Assembly: GCF_018613065.1 (NCBI RefSeq)
Contig: NZ_JAGGQW010000076.1
Span: 1 to 5,577, forward strand
DNA from: Bacillus sp. ISL-7
GTDB taxonomy: Bacteria > Bacillota > Bacilli > Bacillales_B > DSM-18226
Reading direction: 5' to 3'
Length of the DNA stretch: 5,577 bases
A model generated the notes under the pieces. That model worked only from the letters and a program-made list of their open reading frames with translations, was not told the origin of the DNA and searched no databases. This document shows positions 1 to 5,577 of the stretch, piece by piece (the stretch's first letter is position 1; every line of letters starts with the position of its first letter). Made by a program: the position numbers and the translations under genes.

Positions 1-57
1 TTTAATTGATTTCTCTAAATAAATAGATTACTTTAGCATGAGGTTAATAACTTTCTA

Positions 58-86
58 TTGACTATATGAAAAAGTAAATATATAAC
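58..86 (+). promoter_or_regulatory. Sigma-A type promoter of the dab operon leader
   Basis: The -35 box TTGACT (58-63) and the -10 box TATAAC (81-86) each match the housekeeping consensus at 5 of 6 positions and are separated by the optimal 17 bases. Transcription should start near 92-94. This is the best promoter I could find before the genes, and it would give dabB an untranslated leader of about 260 bases. It could instead serve only a short RNA ending at the terminator at 182-250. No operator was recognised. Confidence 0.7.
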
Positions 87-92
87 AAAGAG

Positions 93-250
93 GACAACTG
101 TAATTATACTTCCTTATTGGAAGAAAGAAAATTACATAATTAGGTAGACTATTAAAAGGCTTGGCTGGGCCCGTTAAAAGTAAACCGACAATTTTCAAAG
201 TTTAATGGATTTATCCATTATGCTTAAAAAAATTGTCGGTTTTTTTGTTT
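93..250 (+). promoter_or_regulatory. Structured 5' leader, possible attenuator or small RNA
   Basis: This is the predicted transcript between the promoter and the terminator. It holds a two-part hairpin: TGTAATT (99-105) pairs with AATTACA (130-136), and inside it CTTCC (109-113) pairs with GGAAG (119-123) around a 5-base loop. A GC-rich island (158-173, containing the palindrome GGGCCC at 167-172) follows in otherwise AT-rich DNA and is flanked by a direct repeat TTAAAAG (152-158 and 174-180). The leader ends in the hairpin at 182-242 and its T-tract. A structured region followed by a terminator ahead of an operon is typical of riboswitches and attenuators, but I do not recognise a known class; there is no T-box motif. 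An alternative is a free-standing RNA of about 160 bases. The function is inferred from layout only. Confidence 0.4.
182..250 (+). terminator. Strong intrinsic-terminator hairpin upstream of dabB
   Basis: A perfect 14-bp stem forms between 182-195 (AAACCGACAATTTT) and 229-242. Inside it AAG (198-200) pairs with CTT (223-225), and TAATGGA (203-209) pairs with TCCATTA (214-220) around the loop TTTA. A T-rich tract (239-252, broken by one G) follows at once, as in Rho-independent terminators. It lies after the promoter at 58-86 and before the first gene, so it either ends a short RNA or is the terminator half of an attenuator. It might also end transcription from a gene left of the window. The stem is AT-rich apart from a CCGAC/GTCGG core. 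Confidence 0.75.
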
Positions 251-281
251 TTAAAAATAAAACAGAAAGGAATGTAGCGTA

Positions 282-359
282 ATGAAGGAAATCGGTCAAA
301 GTCATATTTTCAGAATGATGGTTTCTTCCATACATCGATGGGGGGAAGTAAAATGTTAA
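282..359 (+). CDS. Possible upstream ORF (25 aa) coupled to dabB
   Basis: This is a short ORF of 25 codons starting ATG AAG GAA, preceded by AAAGGA (266-271) with a 10-base spacer, and ending TGT TAA at 359. Its stop lies 7 bases inside dabB, whose ATG is at 353, and its last codons cover the dabB ribosome site. The peptide begins MKEIGQSH and ends IHRWGEVKC. It shows no domain, signal peptide or run of a single amino acid that would suggest classical amino-acid attenuation. The arrangement fits translational coupling: ribosomes finishing this ORF would arrive at the dabB start. I do not recognise the peptide, and an ORF this short can arise by chance; the ribosome site and the overlap are the only support. 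Confidence 0.35.
   Translation: MKEIGQSHIFRMMVSSIHRWGEVKC
325..348 (+). promoter_or_regulatory. Hairpin covering the dabB Shine-Dalgarno
   Basis: CTTCCAT (325-331) can pair with ATGGGGG (338-344) around a 6-base loop, using two G-U pairs. The right arm includes most of the G-run (340-345) that begins the dabB ribosome site GGGGGAAG (341-348). In the RNA this would partly hide the site, and a ribosome translating the upstream ORF at 282-359 would open it. The stem is short and its use is inferred; the ribosome site itself, 7 bases from the end of the G-run to ATG 353, is the reason for choosing 353 as the dabB start. Confidence 0.35.
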
Positions 360-1876
360 TTTCTCTGCCAGAAATATTTTTTGGAGTGCTTGCCATATCG
401 GTGCTTAGCGGGCTATTCCTGTTATACCCAAGGGTTCCGCTGTTTTTTGTTCGGCTTCACGTCGGTGTCACATTGCTGCCCCCGATCGCTGCCCTGCTGG
501 CCCTTGTTACGAACAATGAGACCATGATTTATGGCCCTTGGCGGCTTGATTCCTTATCATGGCTGCTGGCGTTGTTTGTCCTTACCATCGGTTTTATCGT
601 GCAGCGGTTTTCTGTTCGTTACTTACTCGGTGATCGTTCCTATCGAAAATATTTTGCTCTTATGACTATTACTACTACTGCTGATTCAGGTGTCTGGCTA
701 AGTAATGACCTTCGCCTGCTGCTGGTTTGCTGGGGAGTTACACTCCTGGGACTGACTTTACTTATAAGATTAAAAAAAGAGTGGAGTGTTGCTAGAAACG
801 CAGCTAAGCAATCCGGCCGTCTGTTTGCGCTAGGCTGGCTTATCCTGTTGGGAGCTGTCATCTGGATCACCCAAACCACGGGGCATTGGCAGCTGTCACT
901 CGTCCTTACCAAAAGCAGTCTTGCACAGCTTGATTCATGGGAAAGGACTTGTATTAACCTGATGCTAATCCTGGCTGTCGTGATTCCGGCAGCACAATGG
1001 CCTTTCCAACGCTGGCTGTTAGATTCAGTAGTGGTTCCAACGCCTGTCTCTGCGGTAATGCATGCGGGATTAGTGAATGCAGGCGGAATTATTTTGACTC
1101 GATTTTCACCGCTTTTTAGCGGAGATATAACCCAAATTATTTTGGTTCTATTGTCCAGTGTTTCAGTCTTGATAGGGACGGGAATTATGCTGGTCCACGT
1201 TGATTATAAACGGCAGCTGGTCGGGTCTACAATTGCACAGATGGGGTTTATGTTAATCCAATGCGCATTAGGTGCTTATTTGGCAGCGATTATCCACGCT
1301 GTCTTACATGGTCTATTCAAATCAACCCTGTTTTTACAGGCTGGTTCTGCGCTTCATCATCATGAGGAGCCAACCTCCGGGACGCAACAGCCAACGTCAT
1401 CATTATGGACAATCACTGGCGGGATTTTAGGCCTCCTGGTTGCACTAGTTCTTTGGAAGTCTTCTCCTGGAGAGGGCTATCAATTGATAAGCGCTCTTAC
1501 GTTAGGATGGTCAGTTTCTTTAGCCTGGACCCAGCTAGTGGCTTTTGGATCCGGACGTATCGGGCGTATTGCAGGATTTTCTTTGGTTGCAGGTGCGGCA
1601 ATTGTATACAGTTTCGTACATGATGCTTTTTATGGTGTATTACAAGATTCAATCCCGAAAGGAATTCAACCAACGGCATCAGCGGCCATTTTGCTCCTGA
1701 TTATCTTATTGGCGGGAAGTGCTGCAGGTATATGGCTGGCTCGTCATCGTTCATCAACTGCCTATACTGTTGTTTATCTTTGGCTTGTCCGCTTGGGTGA
1801 ACCTCAAAATGATTTGGTCGAAAGTCATCCTAAGCATTTGACACAATCATTCTTTAGAGGAGGTCATTTAAGATGA
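353..1876 (+). CDS. dabB: DabB/MpsA inorganic carbon transporter membrane subunit (NuoL/NDH-5-like)
   Basis: This 507-residue polytopic membrane protein belongs to the proton-conducting antiporter family of NuoL, NdhF and MrpA. With DabA it forms an inorganic-carbon uptake system; the membrane part is thought to couple ion flow to DabA activity. Visible family landmarks are DSLSWLLALFV (66-76), the signature PTPVSAVMHAGLVNAGG (229-245), DYKRQLVGSTIAQMG (284-298) and HGLFKSTLFLQAGS (319-332), the last two carrying Lys286 and Lys323. His237 is conserved. The protein is shorter than NuoL (about 610 aa) and lacks the long lateral helix at the C-terminus. The position of the usual TM5 Glu is Gly128, and the Lys of the GKSAQ motif is Pro212 (IPAAQ). 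Start 353 is preferred over ATG 338 because GGGGGAAG lies just before 353 and nothing suitable precedes 338. The stop overlaps dabA. It is often annotated as NADH dehydrogenase subunit 5, but no other complex I genes are here. Confidence 0.92.
   Translation: MLISLPEIFFGVLAISVLSGLFLLYPRVPLFFVRLHVGVTLLPPIAALLALVTNNETMIYGPWRLDSLSWLLALFVLTIGFIVQRFSVRYLLGDRSYRKYFALMTITTTADSGVWLSNDLRLLLVCWGVTLLGLTLLIRLKKEWSVARNAAKQSGRLFALGWLILLGAVIWITQTTGHWQLSLVLTKSSLAQLDSWERTCINLMLILAVVIPAAQWPFQRWLLDSVVVPTPVSAVMHAGLVNAGGIILTRFSPLFSGDITQIILVLLSSVSVLIGTGIMLVHVDYKRQLVGSTIAQMGFMLIQCALGAYLAAIIHAVLHGLFKSTLFLQAGSALHHHEEPTSGTQQPTSSLWTITGGILGLLVALVLWKSSPGEGYQLISALTLGWSVSLAWTQLVAFGSGRIGRIAGFSLVAGAAIVYSFVHDAFYGVLQDSIPKGIQPTASAAILLLIILLAGSAAGIWLARHRSSTAYTVVYLWLVRLGEPQNDLVESHPKHLTQSFFRGGHLR
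1856..1876 (+). promoter_or_regulatory. Ribosome site and ATGA overlap joining dabB to dabA
   Basis: AGAGGAGGT (1856-1864) is a near-perfect Shine-Dalgarno inside the last codons of dabB, with the dabA ATG at 1873. The dabB stop TGA (1874-1876) overlaps that ATG in the sequence ATGA. This sets the dabA start and indicates coupled translation, as expected for two subunits of one complex. Confidence 0.8.
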
Positions 1877-4485
1877 ATACAACATTAGTAAAAACATTAC
1901 ATTGGGAAAAACAGCCTGATACCCTTGATTTTGATCTTAATGACTTGGTGAAATCTGCTAGCAGCGTCATTGCACCGCTTGGGCCTATTAACACATTTGC
2001 AGCACGCAACCCTTGGGTAGGCTTGGAGGGACAACCGTTTGAAAAAATGGCACGCCGGCTCAAAGATACTTGTGATGTAGATATCTACCCCAATGATTCC
2101 GTATTTCAGTCTGCAAAGGATCGAGGCGAGATTCATCGGGATTTTTTAGAAAAGGGGCTTCAACATTGGCTAAACTCACAGTCTTTGGAGTTGCCGCGTG
2201 AGGTTGCAGAGCGGTTTTGCCGGGCTGCACTTTTACAGAATCAACCATCTTTAAGTACTTTGGAAGCACCTGAGTTAAAAAGCATGGCAAGAAAACTAAA
2301 CCGTTTTGCATCCCAATTGACCGAAAAACATTCGGTCAAAACCTATAGCCAGCGCTTGGAACAGTTGGGAAGAGTGAATACAGCTCACGAGCTTAACCGC
2401 CATATGATCAAGTGGTGTAAATTGTTTTTGGATGAGTCTCAGGCTGTCTGGTCGATGCCAAACCGGGAAGAAGGTTTCTATCATGCGTGGCGGAAACTAG
2501 TCCAGCATGACCCGGCACTTAGCCGTAAGGTACGTAAACAACTAAGTGAGCTGCCGGAAGAAGCAGACGCTGCCTTAATGGAAGTTTTGCTTATTCTCGA
2601 AATTCCTTTTTCGGAAATCCAAGACTATTTTGAAGCACATTTCCTTGCTTTGCCGGGCTGGGGGGGAATGATGCTTTGGCGCTCACAGCAATCAGCCGAA
2701 GAAAGTTCACTGCTGCTTGACTATTTAGCTGTACGAATTTCGATGGAATGGGCTTTAGTTAAACCCTATCTTCCCTTGCCAGAAAAAAGAAATGATAAAG
2801 TAAATCTAAAACCATTAATTTCAGCCTGGGCGGAATGGGGGAACCTGCCAATCAATGTTTGGTCACAGTTATCCTCTACAGAAATAAAGGCACGTTTATC
2901 CCTTGCATATCGTTTTGATACGGTTCTGCGGAGTAACCTTTGGCTTGAAGCATGGGAAAAAACATATGAAGACCAATTAAAAACGATGATTACATCCCAA
3001 CAGCCTGCTGTAGCGGCAGAAAATGTAAAGCCGGCACTCGCACAATTTGTATTTTGTATAGATGTGCGTTCAGAGCCTTTTCGCCGAAAACTTGAAAAAG
3101 CAGGAGATTTTGAGACTTTTGGAACAGCGGGATTTTTCGGATTGCCGATTGAAACCTGCGAGCTTGGCAGTAACCACACGCATAACTCTTTGCCGGTAAT
3201 GTTTAAACCGCAATACAAAGTAAAAGAGTATTCATCAGAGTCTGAATCCTTTCAACAACGGCATCAGGCAGTCAGTTCATTAGGTTATACATTTAAAACG
3301 ATGAAACATAATCTGGTTTCCAGCATGGTGCTTCCGGAAATTAGCGGTCCTTGGCTAAGCCTGCAAACGCTGGCTCGCAGCTTTATGCCTCGGAGTGCAG
3401 GCCGGACATTAAGTAAATTGCTCGAAACATGGCTGCATAAACCATCCACGGAACTCTCACTTGACTATACGCAAAAATCGGAAACAGATCTGCCAATTGG
3501 ATTTTCCGTGAAAGAAAAAGTACACTATGTACGGCAAGCACTAAAAATGATGGGACTCACCGATCAATTTGCACCACTAGTGGTTATTTGCGGACATGGA
3601 AGTCACAGCACGAACAATCCATATCGTTCCGCACTCGACTGCGGTGCATGCGGAGGAGCATCAAGCGGATTCAATGCACGGGTGCTGGCAGCCTTGTGTA
3701 ATCTTCCAAACGTAAGGAAGAGCCTCGAAACAGAGGGAATTATCATTCCGAAAGATACCGTTTTTGCAGCCGCCGAGCATATTACCACACTTGATGAATT
3801 ACGTTGGCTTTATGTTCCAGAACTATCAGTTGAAGCTAAGGAAGCATTTAAACGTGTCCAAGCCGAGTTGCCAAAGGTGAGTGAGGAAGCCAATGCCGAG
3901 CGGATTCCGCAATTGCCAAATCTCGGAACCCATCTCAAGAATCCGAAGGCTGAGGCGCAGCGCCTTTCAGAAGATTGGAGTGAGGTCCGTCCAGAATGGG
4001 GCTTGGCACGTAACGCTGCGTTTATCATTGGGGAACGCCGGCTGACCCAAGACTGCAATCTGGGAGGAAGAGTTTTCCTCAACAATTATAACTGGAAGAA
4101 GGATAAAAACGGTGCAATTCTCGCCAACATTATTTCCGGGCCGGCAACGGTAGCTCAATGGATTAACCTGCAATATTATGCATCTACTGTTGCCCCTCAT
4201 TATTATGGCAGCGGGAATAAAACAACCCAAACCGTGACAGCCGGTCTCGGGGTCATGCAGGGGAACGCCAGTGACTTATTATCCGGACTTCCCTTGCAGT
4301 CTGTTATGAAATCGGATGAAGAGGCATATCATGAGCCACTGCGTTTGCTGGTGGTCATCCAAGCACCGAGGGGCTATGTGAAACGGATGCTGGACCACGA
4401 TCATGCCTTTCATCAAAAAGTGAAAAACGGATGGATTCGGCTTGCGTCCATTGATCCGGAAGGACACTGGGAGAGTTGGTCTTAA
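1873..4485 (+). CDS. dabA: DabA/MpsB inorganic carbon uptake protein (DUF2309, UPF0753)
   Basis: This 870-residue protein is full length for the family (Bacillus YbcC is about 870 aa). DabA is a cytoplasmic, membrane-associated zinc protein related to beta-carbonic anhydrases. With DabB it is proposed to hydrate CO2 to bicarbonate in one direction, using energy from ion flow through DabB. The metal-site motifs are FVFCIDVRSEPFRR, giving Cys395 and Asp397, and ICGHGSHSTNNPYRSALDCG, giving His575 and Cys590. Their spacing (2 and 15 residues within pairs) matches the ligands Cys351, Asp353, His524 and Cys539 of the Halothiobacillus protein, so an active site is likely. CGACGG (590-595) follows the last ligand. 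The N-terminus carries the family segment NTFAARNPWVGLEG (about 38-51). I see no signal peptide or clear membrane helix. The protein can be misread as a DUF of unknown function. Confidence 0.95.
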   Translation: MNTTLVKTLHWEKQPDTLDFDLNDLVKSASSVIAPLGPINTFAARNPWVGLEGQPFEKMARRLKDTCDVDIYPNDSVFQSAKDRGEIHRDFLEKGLQHWLNSQSLELPREVAERFCRAALLQNQPSLSTLEAPELKSMARKLNRFASQLTEKHSVKTYSQRLEQLGRVNTAHELNRHMIKWCKLFLDESQAVWSMPNREEGFYHAWRKLVQHDPALSRKVRKQLSELPEEADAALMEVLLILEIPFSEIQDYFEAHFLALPGWGGMMLWRSQQSAEESSLLLDYLAVRISMEWALVKPYLPLPEKRNDKVNLKPLISAWAEWGNLPINVWSQLSSTEIKARLSLAYRFDTVLRSNLWLEAWEKTYEDQLKTMITSQQPAVAAENVKPALAQFVFCIDVRSEPFRRKLEKAGDFETFGTAGFFGLPIETCELGSNHTHNSLPVMFKPQYKVKEYSSESESFQQRHQAVSSLGYTFKTMKHNLVSSMVLPEISGPWLSLQTLARSFMPRSAGRTLSKLLETWLHKPSTELSLDYTQKSETDLPIGFSVKEKVHYVRQALKMMGLTDQFAPLVVICGHGSHSTNNPYRSALDCGACGGASSGFNARVLAALCNLPNVRKSLETEGIIIPKDTVFAAAEHITTLDELRWLYVPELSVEAKEAFKRVQAELPKVSEEANAERIPQLPNLGTHLKNPKAEAQRLSEDWSEVRPEWGLARNAAFIIGERRLTQDCNLGGRVFLNNYNWKKDKNGAILANIISGPATVAQWINLQYYASTVAPHYYGSGNKTTQTVTAGLGVMQGNASDLLSGLPLQSVMKSDEEAYHEPLRLLVVIQAPRGYVKRMLDHDHAFHQKVKNGWIRLASIDPEGHWESWS

Positions 4486-4528
4486 CCTCTTTCCCGGTTT
4501 ATATATATATGTCCTTGTGTGAAGGCTG

Positions 4529-4580
4529 CTTTTCTTTTCGGCGCTTTTGTAGCAATGGTACAAAGCTTTCCGAAAGAAAG
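4529..4580 (+). other. Long imperfect hairpin between dabA and mpsC
   Basis: The arms 4529-4551 and 4559-4580 pair over about 20 bp around the loop GCAATGG. The inner stem is GCTTTTGTA with TACAAAGC, and the outer stem is TTTCTTTTCGG with CCGAAAGAAA. The mismatches are mainly single extra T bases, where a run of four T faces three A, plus one small internal loop at C4542/TTT 4567-4569. No T-tract follows on either strand, so it is not a standard terminator. In a 190-base gap inside an otherwise tight operon, it may mark an RNA processing or stability site or a protein target. The function is unknown. Confidence 0.5.
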
Positions 4581-4610
4581 TCGTCACATGGGCGGAAAAG
4601 ATTGTTTTTT
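4566..4610 (+). terminator. Weak terminator-like alternative hairpin before mpsC
   Basis: CTTTCCG (4566-4572) can pair with CGGAAAAG (4593-4600) with one bulged A and a 20-base loop, followed directly by ATTGTTTTTT (4601-4610). The left arm is also the right arm of the hairpin at 4529-4580, so the two structures exclude each other, as an antiterminator and terminator would. The stem is short and the loop long, so any termination would be partial. This is speculative, but it would lower mpsC and downstream expression relative to dabAB. Confidence 0.25.
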
Positions 4611-4675
4611 AGAATATTATAGGCAATATTTGGCCATCTATGAATGTAACTTTGAAAAAAGGAAAAGGAATCGGT

Positions 4676-5041
4676 ATGGAAAAAACAAAAGGAACACTTG
4701 AAGCTGAAATAAGCAAAGCTTTAACACATTGGGAGAAAAATTATCTTGGACGAGGCTCCGTATCTGTTAAATCGGATATCGTACGGGATATGGTGATTGT
4801 AATACTCCGCGGTATACTAACTGCTGCTGAATATACAGTATGTCTGGATAAAGAAGGATTGTTATCAGTAAAAGAACATCGCAACAGTTTAGTGGAATCC
4901 GGTCTGGATGATTTAAAAGAAATTATCTTAACGATAACAGGGGAAGAAGTAGTAAGTTTTCACACCGATATTAGTACACAAACTGGAGAACGAGTAATGG
5001 TCTTTAAGCTTTCCAGTGACCTGCAAAGCAAATTATGTTAA
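4676..5041 (+). CDS. mpsC: MpsC / DUF2294 family protein of the DAB (Mps) system
   Basis: This small soluble protein of 121 residues matches the DUF2294 family, now named MpsC after the Staphylococcus aureus mpsABC locus, where mpsA and mpsB correspond to dabB and dabA. Family hallmarks visible here are LGRGSVSVKSDIVRDMVIV (24-42), LRGILTAAE (44-52), the HRNSL segment (68-72), TG at 88-89, and FHTDISTQTGERVMVFKLS (95-113). No signal peptide or membrane segment is seen. Its biochemical role is not established; the link to DabAB comes from gene neighbourhood. Start 4676 is chosen because AAGGA (4665-4669) lies 6 bases before it; an in-frame ATG at 4640 would add 12 Lys- and Gly-rich residues encoded by the ribosome site itself. 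It lies 190 bases after dabA, so its expression may differ from that of dabAB. Confidence 0.85.
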   Translation: MEKTKGTLEAEISKALTHWEKNYLGRGSVSVKSDIVRDMVIVILRGILTAAEYTVCLDKEGLLSVKEHRNSLVESGLDDLKEIILTITGEEVVSFHTDISTQTGERVMVFKLSSDLQSKLC

Positions 5042-5139
5042 AAACAAAAGGATATGTTCGGACTCGCGCATTTTTCATATAAGAAAGAGTCAGGAAACTT
5101 ATTTGGAACAAAATTCAAAACATTTATGGGGTGAATTTG

Positions 5140-5577
5140 ATGTCTAGAGATGAAAAGAAAAAAGTACTATTTGTGATTGGAATGGAGCAGAAATTAGAAC
5201 GATTCATTAAAGAAGAAACCAATGTCAATCCGGAAAACATGATCATTTTACAAACATATCAGCCAGTCGTTTCACACTCCTTCGACGATTTAATGAGGGA
5301 CATCATTATTGCTGTGTATCAGGATAATGTTGAGGAAATCGTTGTGGTCTCCACAAATGATTATCAAAAGAATACTGGGGATATATTGAACGAAATATAT
5401 AAAAACAAAGAATTACAGGACAAGATTCAAACATTAGATTATCTTTTTAAAAATTGCATGCCGGAATTTCCTGAGGGTACGGTAAGTGTATGGCTACAGG
5501 GAGGCAAAACTTTAACGGATAGCGTACAAAAAACTGTCAAGATCATACGCAATCATCCGCCTCTGCCGTCAAATGTT
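5140..5577 (+). CDS. ybcF: YbcF-like carbonic-anhydrase-fold protein lacking zinc ligands (3' end cut by window)
   Basis: The first 146 residues are present and the frame is open at the window edge; relatives are about 180 residues, so roughly 30 are missing. The start follows GGGGTGA (5128-5134) at a normal distance. The layout resembles a beta-carbonic anhydrase: strand KVLFVIGM (8-15), a helix and strand VEEIVVVSTNDYQKN (64-78) where an enzyme has IvVvGHxxCG, and KIIRNHPPLP (134-143) resembling the late RxHPL segment. The CxDxR motif is missing (MIILQTYQP, 34-42), and the His and Cys of the HxxC motif are replaced in STNDYQ (71-76). The only cysteine is Cys106. Catalysis of CO2 hydration by the usual mechanism is therefore unlikely. 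Bacillus subtilis has a similar protein near its dab genes. A scaffold or regulatory role with DabAB is inferred. Confidence 0.72.
   Translation, partial: MSRDEKKKVLFVIGMEQKLERFIKEETNVNPENMIILQTYQPVVSHSFDDLMRDIIIAVYQDNVEEIVVVSTNDYQKNTGDILNEIYKNKELQDKIQTLDYLFKNCMPEFPEGTVSVWLQGGKTLTDSVQKTVKIIRNHPPLPSNV

Noticed and set aside
93..250. Known riboswitch or T-box in the leader
   Set aside because: There is no T-box sequence, and the GCTGGGC segment resembles only one short part of the ZTP motif, with the remaining conserved parts absent. The leader is reported as unclassified.
272..277. Start-stop minimal ORF ATG TAG
   Set aside because: The ribosome site AAAGGA directly abuts the ATG with no spacer, so initiation there is unlikely; it serves ATG 282 better.
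338..352. Alternative dabB start at ATG 338 adding MGGSK
   Set aside because: No ribosome site lies before 338, while GGGGGAAG sits at the right distance before ATG 353; the extra residues are the translated ribosome site.
353..1876. dabB as part of respiratory complex I (NADH dehydrogenase subunit 5)
   Set aside because: No other complex I genes are present, the protein lacks the NuoL C-terminal extension, and it is coupled to dabA.
2766..3218. 150-codon open frame on the - strand inside dabA
   Set aside because: It lies wholly opposite a well-supported conserved gene and its protein shows no family features.
4509..4622. 37-codon ORF from ATG 4509
   Set aside because: It is preceded by a TA-repeat and pyrimidines, not a ribosome site, and its composition is Ser/Arg/Cys-rich with no recognisable feature.
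4640..4675. Alternative mpsC start at ATG 4640
   Set aside because: There is no suitable ribosome site upstream, the extension is low-complexity, and family proteins begin close to the 4676 start.
4519..4701. 60-codon ORF from GTG 4519, with a hydrophobic start, overlapping the mpsC start
   Set aside because: It has no Shine-Dalgarno, covers the intercistronic hairpins and runs into mpsC out of frame; its tail is a low-complexity Lys/Arg reading of the mpsC ribosome-site region.
5055..5083. Possible internal promoter before ybcF with TATAAG as -10
   Set aside because: The hexamer at the right distance upstream (TGTTCG) does not resemble a -35 box, and there is no extended -10.
5042..5139. 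Terminator between mpsC and ybcF
   Set aside because: ATATG/CATAT (5052-5056, 5076-5080) and GACTC/GAGTC (5061-5065, 5087-5091) pairings are short, compete with each other and lack a following T-tract.

Overview
The window looks like chromosomal DNA from a low-to-moderate GC Gram-positive bacterium, most likely a Bacillaceae relative. Reasons: purine-rich Shine-Dalgarno sequences before every gene, an AT-rich upstream region with a near-consensus sigma-A promoter, and a gene set that matches the Bacillus ybc/dab and Staphylococcus mps loci. All genes are on the + strand and read as one operon. No rRNA, tRNA, mobile element or CRISPR array was seen.

Layout. Bases 1-57 are AT-rich intergenic DNA with nothing recognisable. 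A promoter (58-86) starts a leader of about 260 bases. The leader holds a small hairpin (99-136), a short GC-rich island (about 158-173) and a strong intrinsic-terminator-like hairpin (182-250) that lies upstream of the coding genes, so the leader may act as an attenuator or yield a short separate RNA. Next comes a possible 25-codon upstream ORF (282-359) whose end overlaps the start of dabB, with a small hairpin that could mask the dabB ribosome site. Then follow dabB (353-1876, NuoL-like membrane subunit), dabA (1873-4485, DUF2309 zinc protein, overlapping dabB by 4 bases), a 190-base gap with a long imperfect hairpin, an MpsC/DUF2294 gene (4676-5041), a 98-base gap, and the 5' part of a ybcF-like gene for a carbonic-anhydrase-fold protein (5140 to the window edge).

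How it works together. DabB and DabA (MpsA and MpsB in Staphylococcus) form a two-protein inorganic-carbon uptake system: the membrane subunit is thought to couple ion flow to a cytoplasmic, beta-carbonic-anhydrase-like DabA that turns CO2 into bicarbonate in one direction. DabA here keeps its four predicted zinc ligands. MpsC is a small soluble protein repeatedly linked to this system, with no settled biochemical role. The YbcF-like protein has the general shape of a beta-carbonic anhydrase but lacks the Cys/Asp/His/Cys metal site, so it is more likely a structural or regulatory partner than an enzyme.

The core is a known system. The less explained parts are the structured leader with its terminator, the upstream ORF coupled to dabB, the mutually exclusive hairpins before mpsC, the missing channel residues in DabB, and the apparently dead carbonic anhydrase.
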